Shown: positions 14,538 to 28,500, counted from the stretch's first letter. The stretch is 64,000 nucleotides of DNA from Muricea muricata (GCA_963855995.1 OY979718.1:1883501-1947500), one strand, 5' to 3'. The notes: a model not told the origin generated them from the sequence alone. Numbers and translations: made by a program.

Positions 14538-15696
14538 CAGCGAAAATTGGAACGGGCGTTTAAATGTTTATTATTTTGCTGAACACGATGCTACGCTGTG
14601 TGCTGGCTCAAACGTTCCCAACCTCTCATATGCCCTGCTGGAAGACTTAACAACGCCACCATGTGTTTTCATTTTATCAGTCAGCATGAGAATGTTTAAC
14701 ACTCTTTGTATGATTAAAATATACAATTGGTTTTACTACCACCTTGTAGCGGCATTGTGATCATCACATTCGTTCTTCCAGCTGGAGACATTGATCAGTG
14801 CTCCAGGCTCTAAATCATCGAGAAAGCTGTTTTTATATTACTAATAAAACTTTCTTGTTTTCTTCAACAAGGACGCTAAAAACATCCAAAAACACAGCAA
14901 AAAATAAACAACATGTTCAGGGATGATGAAAACAGCATTGAGCAATGTTTTCCTGCAAAGATTGCTCAATCATGTCACCAATATTATTAGCCTGCAATCA
15001 GATGGGACAATATTGAAAAATGTTGTTGCCAATATTGAACAATATAGCAGGTGGCAAAACATTGTTCAATGTTGTTTCAATGAACGCTGAACAGGTTGTT
15101 CATCTGCTGACCTGTCCTAAGAGTGACACAGGACACATGCATTCCATGGTCCTTATTTGGGCGACAGGTTCTGATTCCGCTTACAGATCCATGGCATTCA
15201 AAATTTATTTTGTGCTGTTTCATTAATTACCGTAAAATCACCATTAGGTCACACGATATTCATAAAAACAAATATTCATAGAAAGTAGGTTAAATAAGGA
15301 GCGCTAAATCAAGAAATCTTCATGTATCTGCCCTTTGTAAGTCAGCATCTCATGACAGTTTCTCTTTTCAATTCCATGTTTATTGTTTTATACTCGATTA
15401 TTTTTTTTTGGACACAACACGAGGCTCCCTCAAAGTTGTTAATTGAAAAATGACATAGTTTTTCCATCTTTCAGCGCCTTTTTTATAATTGCAACATCGT
15501 TTTATTTCTTATCCTCATTTTTTAACTCTACCAATTTACTTTGCGATTATTCGGCGTCTTTCAAATCGTGGTCAGTGGGTGGCCTATAAACTATTGATGA
15601 ATGAAAGGATTAGATTGAAAACAGAAAAATATGGTGCATTTGGACTGGAACATTTAATTTGTTTCCATCTTTTAATGGCGAAGCATGCTAAACATA

Positions 15697-16796
15697 GGTT
15701 ATCTAGAAAACGCGGGTACCGGATACCGGGTACCGGGTACCGGGTATAGAAAACGCGGGTATGGAAAACGCGGGTAGTCATGGAAAACGCGGGTATGGAA
15801 AACGCGGGTAATCATGGAAAACGCGGGTAGTCATGGAAAACGCTGGTAATAATGGAAAACGCGGGTATAAGCGAGTTTTCTTTAATGAACACAACTTCTT
15901 AACATAATATAATTATCAATTAACATTATTTCTATAACTTTTCCTGAAATGCATATAAGTATTTGACACAAAAAAAGTTCATTGTCCTAAATGAGAAACG
16001 TCTTTCATTTATATCTAAGACGAGGTTTCAAACGATAAAATGTCAAAGATCTAGTGAGCGAAACGTTAAATTAAGAAGTCACTGTTAAGATTTTTCAGAA
16101 TTCAGGTGCCATTGAGATCTTTCTATGCGCAATAAACAGTTTTATGTCGTATAAACTTTACGATAAACACAACGAATACAAAATGTTCTTAAATGTAAAG
16201 TTACTGCGGTCATTGATACATTGTCTTGACCTGCAAAATCAAATCCCATCTTATAAACATATAAAAAACTATTTCAGATAATATGAATAGTGTTCCGTAA
16301 TATCCAAGCCAAGGAGGTAAACGATAAATGAGTTTGGATAAGGATATGGCGGTCTGTGCTGAGCTGGGAAATGTGGGCCATAAGAAGCTTCTGACAAGTG
16401 GGTGAATGATGTTGGTGTGGTAAATGCTGGAACATATTCGACAATTCGAGAACATGGTTGTCCAGGTCCTGATGCCTGGACAAAACCATGACTACCATTT
16501 GGATGTAGCTGATCTGAAAACATATTCAGTTCCTGTCTTGGTGTTGGCTGAAAGACTGGATGCTGATTGCTCCTTGATTCACTATGAAGTTGAGAAGTTA
16601 TATGCATTTCAGGAAAAGTTATAGAAATAATTGATAATTATATTATGTTAAGAAGTTGTGTTCATTAAAGAAAACTCGCTTTACCCGCGTTTTCCATTAC
16701 TACCCGCGTTTTCCATGACTACCCACGTTTTCCATGACAACCCGCGTTTTCCATACCTGGTACCCGCTATCCGGTACCCGCATTTTCTAGATAACC
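15697..16796. mobile_element. Mutator-like (MULE-type) foldback element, 1,100 bp, with 9-bp target duplication
   Basis: The element starts GGTTATCTAGAAAACGCGGG and ends with its inverted copy CTAGATAACC. It is flanked on both sides by the identical 9-mer CTAAACATA (15688-15696 and 16797-16805). A 9-bp duplication with long terminal inverted repeats is the signature of the Mutator superfamily. Each arm is made of tandem copies of a unit built around ATGGAAAACGCGGGTAGTC, then an arm segment shared between about 15865-15925 and 16630-16685. No transposase is visible, so it is non-autonomous. The perfect duplication suggests a fairly recent insertion. Confidence 0.85.
16210..16607 (-). other. 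Non-repetitive interior of the foldback element with open reading frames
   Basis: Between the two repeat arms lies about 400 bp of unique sequence with overlapping minus-strand open frames of 112, 81 and 74 residues. The 112-residue frame is rich in Pro, His, Ser and Tyr. No family is recognised. Mutator-like elements are known to carry captured host fragments, so this could be a captured exon, but an accidental frame is just as likely on present evidence. Confidence 0.25.
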
Positions 16797-17272
16797 CTAA
16801 ACATATTCTAACGTGGCTTTAAGACGTTCACACTTAACGTTAAAACGTGTTAATTAAAAGCTTAGTGTATTTTAGTGTCTGTAGGCTATTTGATTTTGAC
16901 CGTCTGGTTCAAGTTTTCTTACAATTTGTGCACATAGTCATAGACATGGGTCATTAAATGGTGAAATCCCAGCCCACTTGCGTCTGTACAAACTCATTCT
17001 TAGCGAAAAAATTTTCACACTTTCCTTCTATGAGTTTAGTGACTTACAGTAGCGTCGGAAATTACCCACGTTAACCTGAGTCAGAAGATATGTTCAGTTG
17101 TTTGAGTTGTATGCTCATCTTGCTATCAACAATTACCAGCACATCACTCACTCCATTCCATGAGATATTTAAAAAAATGCACCTGATTTAAAACAAACAG
17201 TGACATGTCATTAAATGCATCGCAATTTACAAGCATATTGTACTTGTTTCTGAAACTGCTTTGTCTGTTTAG

Positions 17273-20200
17273 TTGTTCGTGGATCGTGCCACAGCAGTTA
17301 CAAGAAATGTGATCATCACTGTGTTGAAGTTAGTATTGGTCGTGGTGAATGTCGATGTAAATCTCAGTTCAAGTTGGACACCGATGGAAAGTCATGTAAA
17401 GGTACGATGTGATACGGTAGCGTTGTGACTTGATGGTGGTCGTCGGCTGCACTTTGTGTGTCCACGTAAATCAATCGGAAGACGTATATTTTTTAAGGGT
17501 TTCATTATTTTTCCGTCCTGTGTTCCTGATGTACCGCTGTGTACCGTAATGTACCATCGTGTTAGGAAATGCATAGTATGATAATTAATGTCCAGGGGCC
17601 GGTTGTATAAAACTCTTAATCACTTTTTTAATCACTGTTTTGTAGTTAAATAGTGACTAAGTAATAAATACATTGTTCTGATTGGTTGATGTTGCCACTA
17701 ATCGTAGTTAACTTTAATTACTTTTTTATACAACTGGCCCCTGCTTATATATTGGTTTCGTATGATATTGGTGAACCAGCGCACACTTACTGTAAATGTA
17801 TTTCTATTCCAGCAATAACCTACCGCAATCCTTGCACTTTGGATAACGGCAAAGTTTGTGAGCATTCTTGTCTCCGACTTCCCAACACAGTTATTTGCAC
17901 GTGTCCTGATGGTCACTACCTTCACCGTAATAGATACAAATGTATTGGTAAGTGTATAATATTTACATTGAAGACGTCAAAACAATTATGCGATAGACAT
18001 TCAAACTTTCGATTCTGGCCAATAATTTTTGTCAAAAATCTCTAGATGTGAATGAGTGTAAAATGTCTCCATGTCAACATGAATGTCATAATACACCTGG
18101 CTCGTATTATTGTTCCTGTTTCCCTGGATATGCTTTAGAACAAGATCAGAAAACATGTAAAGGTAAGAAGAGAATTATTTGTTAAAACTCTTAAGGATTA
18201 CGAAAAACATGCATGGCTCCAAATTCATTTAAATTTCTTCAAAATAGCATTTGTCAACATCGTAAAAATGTTGATAAAAGAAAATCTTTTCTTTACTTCT
18301 ACTAATGCCAATGAGTTGTGGTTATTATGATCAATATTTTTAATATTTTCAAAGAAGATCTCTCTTTTGGAATTAAATTTTAAAAAATTTTCATAATTAA
18401 ATTTACCTGTTTGTTTTGTTTTGTTTCAGCTGATCGAAGCAGTGACTGCATTTCGTCAAATGATCCAAGTTGTGTTACACGTTGTCTTCGTCGAGATAAC
18501 ATGCAAGGTCAATGTGTATGTCCTCCTGGTATGGCGCTGCATGATGATAATGAAACATGTATAGGTAAAATTTTTAATTTAAATTCTCCGTTGACCTAAA
18601 TCTATCAGTGATACGTCTAGTGTTTCTTGCTGTAAGGAAACATAATCAAACGACCAGAATTAATATGAATAATCGATCCATCTTCTAGCCATAAATTACA
18701 TTCTCTCATTTTTAATTCCACCGTTTTTGAAATCACAATATCTGAATTGTACAATGTTTTTTAGAGAGTCATGGTTGTTTAACTTCGGAAGGATTCTGTC
18801 ATCACAGTTGTGTTAGAACAGCCGCTGGCTTTTCTTGTGCTTGCAAAACAGGGTTTATGTTAGACAGCAATTCTGTCACATGTACAGGTAATTACGTAGG
18901 AATGCATTGCGTGAAGACGCACTATTATATGGTCATTTTATTTGCAGTGTCTTAAACCTCATGCACTCAGTCTCGTAGAAGAATCGTAGTGCGTATAAAG
19001 TGTGTCGCAGGCAGAGTGTGTTAATAATGAATAGTTGTGAAGAATATAGAAATTGACTTTCCTTTACGTACTAACATCAATCGGGTACTGTATGAAATCG
19101 GGTCTAAATATCTTCGATCATTGATGACTCTTCTAATTGTCAATCACCTGTATTGATCCTTGATCCCCTTCAATGGAGTTGCCACAACCTGTACCAACAG
19201 GCTTTGTGAGTGGTTGGTTATAGCAATAAAAGACAATGAACTATAGAAATTGGTTTTCTAAATAACGTATACAATCAATGATGACTCAGTGTGGCCTATG
19301 CACATTGATATTTACCCATACAGTAGCTGGAATTGACACTCGGAAATGTTCTAATCCTTCTTTGGTCTTTTATAGACATAGACGAGTGCACTATTGGTGA
19401 ACACAATTGTGAAAAAGGATGTTTAAATGTTCCTGGCAGTTATCATTGCTCTTGTCCACTTGGATTCAAGTTAAATGAGGATAAACACACCTGTTCTGGT
19501 ATATGAACATTCTGTACATTTCACGCACTGAACAATCGCTCTTAGGGCTGTAAAACAATACATTTTTTTGAATAACATTTGATAACTTTCTCGATGAAAT
19601 TTTCGTAAAATAATTGGAACAAATTTAATTAATCATCGCCATCGATTCGTAAAAGTTATTATGTGTGGTAATTATTTGGGCCTAGTTTCGTGAATTCTTT
19701 CCCAAGAATTAAAAGCTATAAGGCAGTAGGACTTATTCTGCAAAAATTCAATAGGAAAGTGGAAGATATTTTAGGTGAAAACGTTGTACAGTATACTGTA
19801 CGTTTTATAATTTGATAATTTGAGTACAAGAATCCTATAGAAATTAGACCTACATAAACATTAAATGACTTCTTGTATTTCGTGTACAATTTAGTCATCT
19901 TCTTGTTTTTAGATATCGATGAATGTTTGTTAAAAACAGACCTCTGCAAAACGCCAGCAAAATGTCGAAATACTAAAGGAGATTACTGGTGTGAGTGTCC
20001 CACAGGATATCAACTCAACGCAACTAACGATTGTGTTGGTGAGTACAATGTGTTGTTCTCTGTTATAATTCACCCTATTGGGACAGAAAAAGACAAGAAC
20101 TTTGATCACCTGATGACCCATGACCTGCCACTGTGTTCTCTTTAGCGAGAAACTTCGAGCGAGAAACATTGTACTTGTTTATTTAGTTCAGGCTGTCCGC

Positions 20201-20882
20201 GTGCAATTAATAAAACACCTTCCATAATTCTTCTTTCGAAAAGGGATTGTTCTTTATGTTAAAAATAATATTTTAGATATAAATGAATGTTCACTGAACA
20301 ATGGTGGTTGTGAACAGTTGTGTCGTAATGTTCCTGGCACCAGGCAATGTGGCTGCAAAACAGGGTATCGTCTCAGTAGTGATATGAGAACATGTCAAGG
20401 TGAGAAAACTCAAACATTTTTTTCGTCTTCACACTAAAAACGTTGGCGTAAATCCTTTATTACACCACTTTTTCCCTTCACCATTTTCTAATCAGCTCTA
20501 ATTTTTAAAGAAAAAGATTTCAGTCTCTCTGCTGTGACAATAAAAAAAACAAATGTGATTGATTAATTTGGCTTTGATTCACGTTAATTTATTATGTTTC
20601 CACTTGCGATCCCGGTTACCCTGCGATTCAATTTAGCCGCTTAGTGTCTGTTTAAACTATCTCTTCATTACACTCCTCTTGAAAAGAGACATGGAAAATC
20701 AGTTCTATCAAAACGTCCGTAATTAGTTTTCATTAATAGCGAAATTTTCTTTTCTAGACATTGATGAATGTTCGGAGTTTTCGACAATTTGTAGTCACAA
20801 GTGCACCAACACCCCCGGAGGATATAAATGTACGTGCCCTCCTGGAATGAAAAGCATTGACAATGGAGGTTTATGTTTGTAA
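17273..20882 (+). CDS. Nine EGF-module exons of a secreted protein, ending in a stop
   Basis: Nine exons each encode one EGF module with the six-Cys pattern: 17273-17401, 17813-17947, 18046-18162, 18430-18564, 18765-18887, 19376-19498, 19913-20038, 20277-20399 and 20758-20882 (TAA at 20880). All have AG/GT borders and all introns are phase 1, the usual state for shuffled extracellular modules. Modules 3 and 6-9 begin D-V/I-N/D-E-C, the calcium-binding EGF consensus. The first exon needs a phase-1 donor upstream; the lysozyme-like exon at 10886-11429 supplies one. Joined, the ten exons give exactly 1,680 nt (559 residues plus stop). No transmembrane segment or GPI signal follows the last module, so the product should be secreted, like fibulin or matrilin-type matrix proteins. 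An additional unseen exon in the long first intron cannot be excluded. Confidence 0.85.
17593..17743. mobile_element. MITE-like inverted-repeat element in an EGF-gene intron
   Basis: The tips CAGGGGCCGGTTGTATAAAA and TTTTATACAACTGGCCCCTG are near-perfect inverted copies around a 110-bp AT-rich core. It lies in the intron between EGF exons 1 and 2. The tip resembles those of the elements at 49036-49285 and near 52590-52838, suggesting one superfamily. Confidence 0.75.
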
Positions 20883-22516
20883 AATGAAAACATCTAATGA
20901 TAATTTATTGCAAGCTCTGTTCTCCGTGCGAGAATGTCCAAGAAGATGTAGATACAGTTTAGCCTGGACGATATTTGGCTCTGGTCGTGTGTAACACTTC
21001 ACTAATGACCAAAGTGGACTGGTACACAGGCTAAAAATATATACTGTATAACTGATCTTGTTTTAAAGATACTGGCTGAAATCCACGCATGGAGTAATGA
21101 TCGTATCGCTTATATTAGTGACTGGATGTAGTGCTAAATCACATCGTTTACTAAAGTAAACAAGACTTTTTCATCAATAAAAAACCCCCTTTTGTTTTGT
21201 AAATATGCAAATACTAGTGTAGCTGTATGTAAGCACTAGCTGACGCACGTAGTAATTTTAGAATGTATTTTCAAGAAGGTGCTTGCTTGGTTGCCTGTAT
21301 CTTGCCAAACAGTAACATGCACAAGAATGTTTTATATATATAACGCCTATCTACTTTCCCTTTTTTCAGCGGAATTTTACAAAGTTAGAAATAACATATA
21401 TGTGTTTCGTATACTAGAGGGAATCAATAATGATCGCGAATGCAAAATGAATTAAAAATTTTGCTATAGTTGTGAGCACACAGTGCTTTCCAGCACAGAA
21501 TGACGTAGTCTCACATTTGATACAAAGGTTCGATTATTGAATGATTTATAACTATTTGTTTTGGAAAAAAACATTGGAATAATCGCACCTTAATCAGCAT
21601 ATATGATTGTTATGTAACAGAATATTTAAAGCAGTAATATTGATTTATCAATTCATTAGGATGTATTGATTGTTAATGAATCAGATTTACAATTGCAATG
21701 TGAAATTTTCATTAAATATATCATAAAGTACAGTAAATCTCCAAAGTGTTCCAATTTCAGCGGAAGGGCTCAATGGCGACTAAAAACATATTAATTTTAG
21801 TCAACGAACTCAACGAATTATTTCAAAAATAACGCCATGAAAACGTGAATCAAAAGATGCATGGAGGTGACGAAGCAATGTTGGGCGAGAAACTTATAGA
21901 CTGAGATTCACCCAACTGAATCCAGGATCGCGGTTACAAGACGAATAAAGAACGACACGAAGATCACATGACAGTATTGTTCAATCTATTTACCATTTTA
22001 TTAAGTTGTACAACATAATTTACAAATTATTTATATTGAATATCAATACTGTAGTAAATTAATCCAAGTGTCACTCGATACTAAATGAAGACCTTCCAGA
22101 TGCAAGGTATTGAATCGCCGCATAGTTGCATCAAATATTTGTAAGGTCGTTATAAAAACCTGTTGCAAAACCAGTAAAATGTACTACCACTCTCAGCGGA
22201 ACAGAGGTGGAAAAAGAATCGAATCCTGGGAACCTACATAGTTCACAGAAATATTTTGGAGCTCATTTTTTGCAAAAAAATGTCACAGAATCTTTGAGGT
22301 TTGATAATTAACTGGACACAAAACTTTACTCTCGTAATTGGATCTAATTGGTCAGGTATATTTTTGAGCCTGCCCGCAACCAGAGTAACATCAGGTATGT
22401 TGACAGTATGTCGTACTTCACGGCAAAAATGCACTGGAAGTCAATAGAGATGGTGCAGATTTTGCAACAGGTCAATTATTCATACATTATTCATACATTT
22501 TGTACAAAATTAAAAA
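20883..22516. other. Gap between two convergent genes; 3' UTR signals
   Basis: This is the 3' side of both the EGF-module gene (+) and the palmitoyltransferase gene (-). AATAAA at about 21177 is a candidate poly(A) signal for the EGF gene. On the minus strand AATAAA at about 21996-22001 could serve the palmitoyltransferase gene. No coding sequence was recognised. Confidence 0.45.
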
Positions 22517-25500
22517 TTACTTGAAAGTGACAACATCGGGAGTTTGTACGACCGCTCTGTTTTCATGTTCAGTTTCATCAATAGTCTCAATATATGTATT
22601 ATCTCTTTCACTGTCCTCGTCACTTTCGTCCATCCATTTCCCTCGTTCATTCAATAAATCCACTCTTTCAGGAGAAGAATTCTCTCGTAATGGATACACA
22701 ACACCATCTCCCACACTAAGATATGAGTATAAGACACTAAGTCACTTTCTTGCAAAAATTTAAAATTAATTTCAAGGGATATAGGTAATAGCTCACTCTA
22801 GGATCGCGCTGTGCACGTTGCATATTCATGTAATTGTGTTCAGCTCGACTAGCTCCGCCCCAGACCCCTAATTACAACGCTAATCACGCACTGGCTGGCT
22901 GAATGAGCACCATCCCTCGTATTGTTTCGTATCGAACGCAACCAATTATAATATAAGTATTGGACACAACATATGTATGTATGCATGCATTCCCGCGCAA
23001 TCTGAACGAAGCGTCAAGAATAATCAAGACATTACTGATATACAGAATCTGTGCTTGTACATAAAGTGTAACTACACACATGTCACGTGCTGTTACCTTG
23101 TATAAATAGGTAAACACCATAACCACCGCCTTGGACCAAATACTTGTCGTATATTATCACGAGCCCCAAGATGAAAACCATTCTTATCTGCGCCTGCGCG
23201 ACGGAATACAGGAGCTCGCATGGACTCTAAAGTACACAAATATACTAGCTCATCTCATCGTGAGTAAAAGGCCTGGAACTAGTTACCGAATAATAATCCA
23301 TTTTCTGTTTTTAAATATTTATATTTTTTATTTTTCTTGATGAAACTTGTTGGAACTTAGGATTCATTTTTAGAAAAGCAAAGACAGAAACAGACTATCT
23401 CACCCCCAGTGAATCATACAGACATTTCTGGTAACTTTGGACATACAGCGATCAAGGCTCGTCTACAGCAAGTTCAATGTTTTATTGTTCAATGTTAAAT
23501 TTACATGTTAAGGGTTTTTGATGAGTTAGTGACAAGTATGCATGTACTCATTTGGTTGCGCAATACAGACGGTCTAACGCAGAGGATTGTAATAAAATAG
23601 ACTTACCTAACGTAGTTCTATTCACAGTAACAAGATAGATATGATAACCAAGTAAAGTCCATAAACTGATACTAAACATTATTGAAATGAAAAACAGGAA
23701 CATGATATGTAGACGACCAGCTCCACTTTTGCTAATATGCTGTAAAATTAATAATTTACTGAACATGAGAAAGATGCATGTCTAAACGACACGATACGTC
23801 GCATGTGATTCCTAGTTTGGTGTATGTGATTCAGTAAAACACATACAAATGTCATATATCAGTGTTTGTCATTGTGTGATGGTGAATAAGAGTTGCAGTT
23901 TAACGAGTCATTTCCCTACATAGGAATAACAACCGTATACGACAGTGGTCTTGCGTAGATTGGCCAGGGGTAGAAAATGTATCGTCCCAGAAAATTTTGA
24001 GGTTAATTTGCACATGGGTTTCCTGACAATATTTTGCATAGTATTTTGTACACTAGTTTCTACACCAGTTGAAAGCAAAAAGTTTCTGGCAGAGATTCTA
24101 CCAATGCAGTACGTATGCTGAAAATTTACAAGATGAAATGTGTATAATATAAGCAGAAACATTTTAGGAAATCTATGCAAAATTCATAAAGAAATGTCAA
24201 ACTTAGTCTCATTGAGGAAGGAAAGAACACTCAATATCAATAACATGCACATCAAACAAAATCATCTGAGCGTCTCCCATATATTTTGCATAAGAGGGGA
24301 TGAGAGACCGGGAATTAAACATTACATAGTAAATTTCTGATGAATGCACTATGCTAAATGGCTGCTGAAAGTGATTACTGTTTCTTGTGTACATAATCTC
24401 AGTGTGCAGAAAAATTTTTAATCCGAATCCATGGTCCCAGAAAGAAAAATATTTTTTCCACCCATGAGGTTGGCTCTCACAATTACCCACATAGTAATTA
24501 CCCACATAGATTCGACATTTTTGCTGATGAAATAAATTTGGTAAACTTCAAAATCACCGTATACGTACCGTCCAAATTTTAATAAAATATTGCAGACATG
24601 TCATCGCAATAAAAAATGTATAAAGTATTGCGTGGAAGAGAAATAGCAAGAAGAATTTATAATTTCTGAAACCAACACAATTATTCACCCACGGACAATG
24701 ATGGTCCATCTTTAGGCGACATCTGTAACACAATATTTATGAAACATGAATAGAATAAAATCATCTACAGTTCAAAACTACATGAATATTATTACTCTTT
24801 TAAAGAACTCTTATGGTGGCAAGTCAAACGAGGATAAGAGTTGGTAGTCATGTGATCTTGGTTAGCTACAGTACGCACCCCAGTCCCAACACAATTTTGT
24901 ATTTTATTGCAGTGAAAACACAATAAAAACACTCATCCTTCTATTTTTCAGTGCAAAGCTTAAAATGGCCTCTGTATATTAATCCGTGCCTGCCACCTCT
25001 CATTGTCATGTTGCGAAAGCCACGAGACTGGGCACGAGTGAGACTCACTGGTGAGACTGGTGAGACAGTTCACTGGTGAGACTTGTATTGATGAAATCGT
25101 TTCGAAACACTCGTCGTGCCATAGGCAGCCAATGAGATACTGGCGCACGCTCTGATCTCAATAAATTACTGAATAACTGATGTGTTCATTTGTATATATA
25201 TATACAAATGAACACATCAGTTACTCAGTAATATACAAATGAACACATCAGTTATTCAGTCATTTATTGAGATCAGAGCGTGCGCCAATATCAAAAATTT
25301 TGCTTTATTTCTATGGTCATGCAAATACTCCACAAGGGTTGTATATTATTCTTTTCAAATAAAGAGCTTCAACTGGACGAGGCAACAACTTAATGACGTA
25401 TACATGCAAGCAATAAAGTTTATCAATCAATGAATACACGAGAAAACAGAGTCATATTTCATGAGTTAGAAAAACAAAAGAAACGTCATGCAAGTGTCTT

Positions 25501-28500
25501 TGTGGTATGTTGTATAAAGCAAAGCATGTGCAATTGCTATGTTCCTACATCATTTTACCAAGCGAAAAAGTTACTCACGTTTTACACATTGAACAATGAT
25601 GGCTTCTATCAGGCTTCACAATGTGACAAACCTCGCAATAACGAATGGCTAAATTTTAATTAAAATTCAGTTTAAAATTTTGTAACAATATTAAGAGAAC
25701 GTGCTCGTATGAAGTATGTAGTAAGGAAGAATTAGTAACGCAACAGATCTTACTATTTGAATGAGTTAGTGTTTGCACCGGTAATTTTCTTGCTATGGTT
25801 TCCAGGACGGAATGTGGATTTTCCTAAATAAAAAAATTATTACTGCAACTACGAAACAAAACGTGACCACCATTCCATTATGCATGATATGTGATATGTA
25901 TATACATGTCTACAAAGGTAATTTTGCCTTTATAGAGAGGGCCTGGTATTAGAGGTCAATTTTAAGCTGAGATTGACTAATTTCATGGTTTTCATTCTAA
26001 ACTATCTCATGACCTGTCTAAAAACTGTAAGGATTATACGTGTTTCCAGTCAACTTGTATACAGCCACTTACTGCTTCCTCTAAATTCTGTTGATCTGTT
26101 GGTGACAAGTGAAACTAAAACGTTAAAAATAGATAATTACTGTACTTTTTCGATCTCACATACAGTGCTTATTTCAGGGTGACGCTTTTTGCAAAGAAAA
26201 AATCTAATTTGAATCATTAAATTGTACATTTTCCATCTTTTTCTTTGCTCAGTTTTGGTTCCCTCAAACACCCCTAAGCTATTTATATTACTGAACAAAC
26301 GAAACTATTGAATGTTCTTTTCTGGTTCTTCTACAGTATGTTTCAGAGAAAAAAATGTAAGGGTCAAACACATGTTACAAACAAATTACAAAATATCACC
26401 TTGGTATGTAGAATTTATTCAAGGATGGAGCTTCCTAACTTTTCAGCTCCAAATGCGGCACTTATTCAAACAAATACTGGTTAGAGTTTGCACATGCAAT
26501 ATGGTTCTTTGTGACATGCGAAAAAATAATATAAATAAATTTCAGTTCAAATAATACCACATGTCTCAACTATACTTTTAGGACACAGCCGCTCCAGACT
26601 GTCCCAGACACAGTCATACCACACTGTCCCAGATGCAGCCACTCCAGATTGTCCCAGACACAGTTATACCAGACTGTCCCAGACGCAGCCACTCCAGATT
26701 GTCCCAGACGCAGTCACTCCAGACTGTCCCATACACAGCCACTCCAGACTGTCCCATACACAGCCACTCCAGACTGTCCAAGACACAGTCACTCCAGGCT
26801 GTCCCAGACACAGTCACTCCAGACTGTCCAAGACACAGTCACTCCAGGCTGTCCCAGACACAGTCACTCCAGACTGTCCCAGACACAGTCACTCCAGACT
26901 GTCCAAGACACAGTCACTCTAGGCTGTCCCAGACACAGTCACTCCAGACTGTCCAAGACACAGTCACTCCAGGCTGTCCCAGACACAGTCACTCCAGACT
27001 GTCCCATACACAGCCACTCCAGACTGTCCCAGACACAGTCACTCCAGACTGTCCAAGACACAGTCACTCCAGGCTGTCCCAGACACAGTCACTCCAGGCT
27101 GTCCCAGACACAGTCACTCCAGACTGTCCAAGACACAGTCACTCCAGGCTGTCCCAGACACAGTCACTCCAGACTGTCCCATACACAGCCACTCCAGACT
27201 GTCCCATACACAGCCACTCCAGACTGTCCAAGACACAGTCACTCCAGGCTGTCCCATACACAGCCACTCCAGACTGTCCAAGACACAGTCACTCCAGACT
27301 GTCCCAGACACAGTCACTCCAGACTGTCCCAGACACAGTCACTTCAGACTGTCCCATACACAGCCACTCCAGACTGTCCCATACACAGCCACTTCAGACT
27401 GTCCCATACACAGTCACTCCAGACTGTCCCAGACACAGTCACTCCAGACTGTCCCATACACAGTCACTCCAGACTGTCCCAGACACAGCCACTCCAGACT
27501 GTCCCATACACAGCTACTCCAGACTGTCCCATACACAGCCACTCCAGACTGTCCAAGACACAGTCACTCCAGACTGTCCCAGACACAGCCACTTCAGACT
27601 GTCCCAAACACAGTCACTCCAGACTGTCCCAGACACAGCCACTCCAGACTGTCCCACACATAGCTACTCCCTGCAATTCACCTAAACTGAATATTCTCTA
27701 CCAAAAATGGAGCCAAAGAAAGCCAGAAAACCCTGAAAGAAATGCTGATCCAGTTTTCTTTTTCAAGGCACTTTCTGGCAACACAGATTTGGATATCAAC
27801 ACCTTGAGACATTTGATACTCAAAACCATGAGACATGTTTTAATGTTTCTTAGCTACAAGAATATGTGAATCCAACATACTTTTTGTTCTTACTTGTTAA
27901 ATCATGGAATAACTGCCACAGTTTGAACTAAAAAATGCTTAAAAATATTTCCAGTTGCATATGTTGGCATGAGATAAATCTGTGTTCAATTAATCCTTTA
28001 TATATTTGATTACTTAGTGGAAAGATATGCAGATTGTAAAAGAGGCATGATCAACCGCAATATAAAGAAACAAATGAATGGTTTATCTTTTGCAAGAATT
28101 ACTGCTGCCATTTCTGAAGTCACCATAACTAAATGCATGCATTGTACTGGCCATACTTTAGCCTGACATTACCTGCAGTGGAATTCTTCCTGGAGATGTA
28201 AGAATTGTTTTCCAATATGACCAAACAAACAGCACAAAGAATACATGATAAAACACAATATACACCACTAAAAACGATTTAATATAAAAACAACTTAAAA
28301 ACAATTTAAGTCTGGTATCAATCAAGATGCTAAACTTTGACTGACAAAGAAAGGAAACAAGATAATATTTTGCATGGTTTTTTTCAGGGAATTTCTTGGA
28401 CCATTAAATGACCCTCAAAACTCAACCTTGAATTCAGTTTTCGAATAATTTCAGTACAGTTACAATGAGGTTGTTTGACGTAAATTTGTTGTGAATGGAT

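Larger units (their letters stand above)
11430..17272. other. Long intron or intergenic gap between the lysozyme-like exon and the EGF exons
   Basis: This 5.8-kb gap holds the tRNA-like sequence at 14466-14537 and the Mutator-like foldback element at 15697-16796. Near 14930-15110 there is a low-complexity patch repeating words such as AACATTGTTCAATGTTG and CAATATTGAACAATAT. No other exon with EGF or lysozyme features was found. Because phase 1 on the left matches phase 1 on the right, I read it as one intron. Confidence 0.5.

Noticed and set aside
15697-16796. Regular short repeats resembling a CRISPR array
   Set aside because: The units are near-contiguous, occur in opposite orientation at both ends, and are bounded by a 9-bp target duplication in a eukaryotic intron, so this is a foldback transposon.
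26633-27869. Open frames of 350 and 406 residues on the plus strand and smaller ones on the minus strand
   Set aside because: They are the 25-bp satellite read in different frames. The peptide repeat ([20 protein letters not shown]-like) is a consequence of the unit length, and the array lies in an intron of a gene on the other strand.
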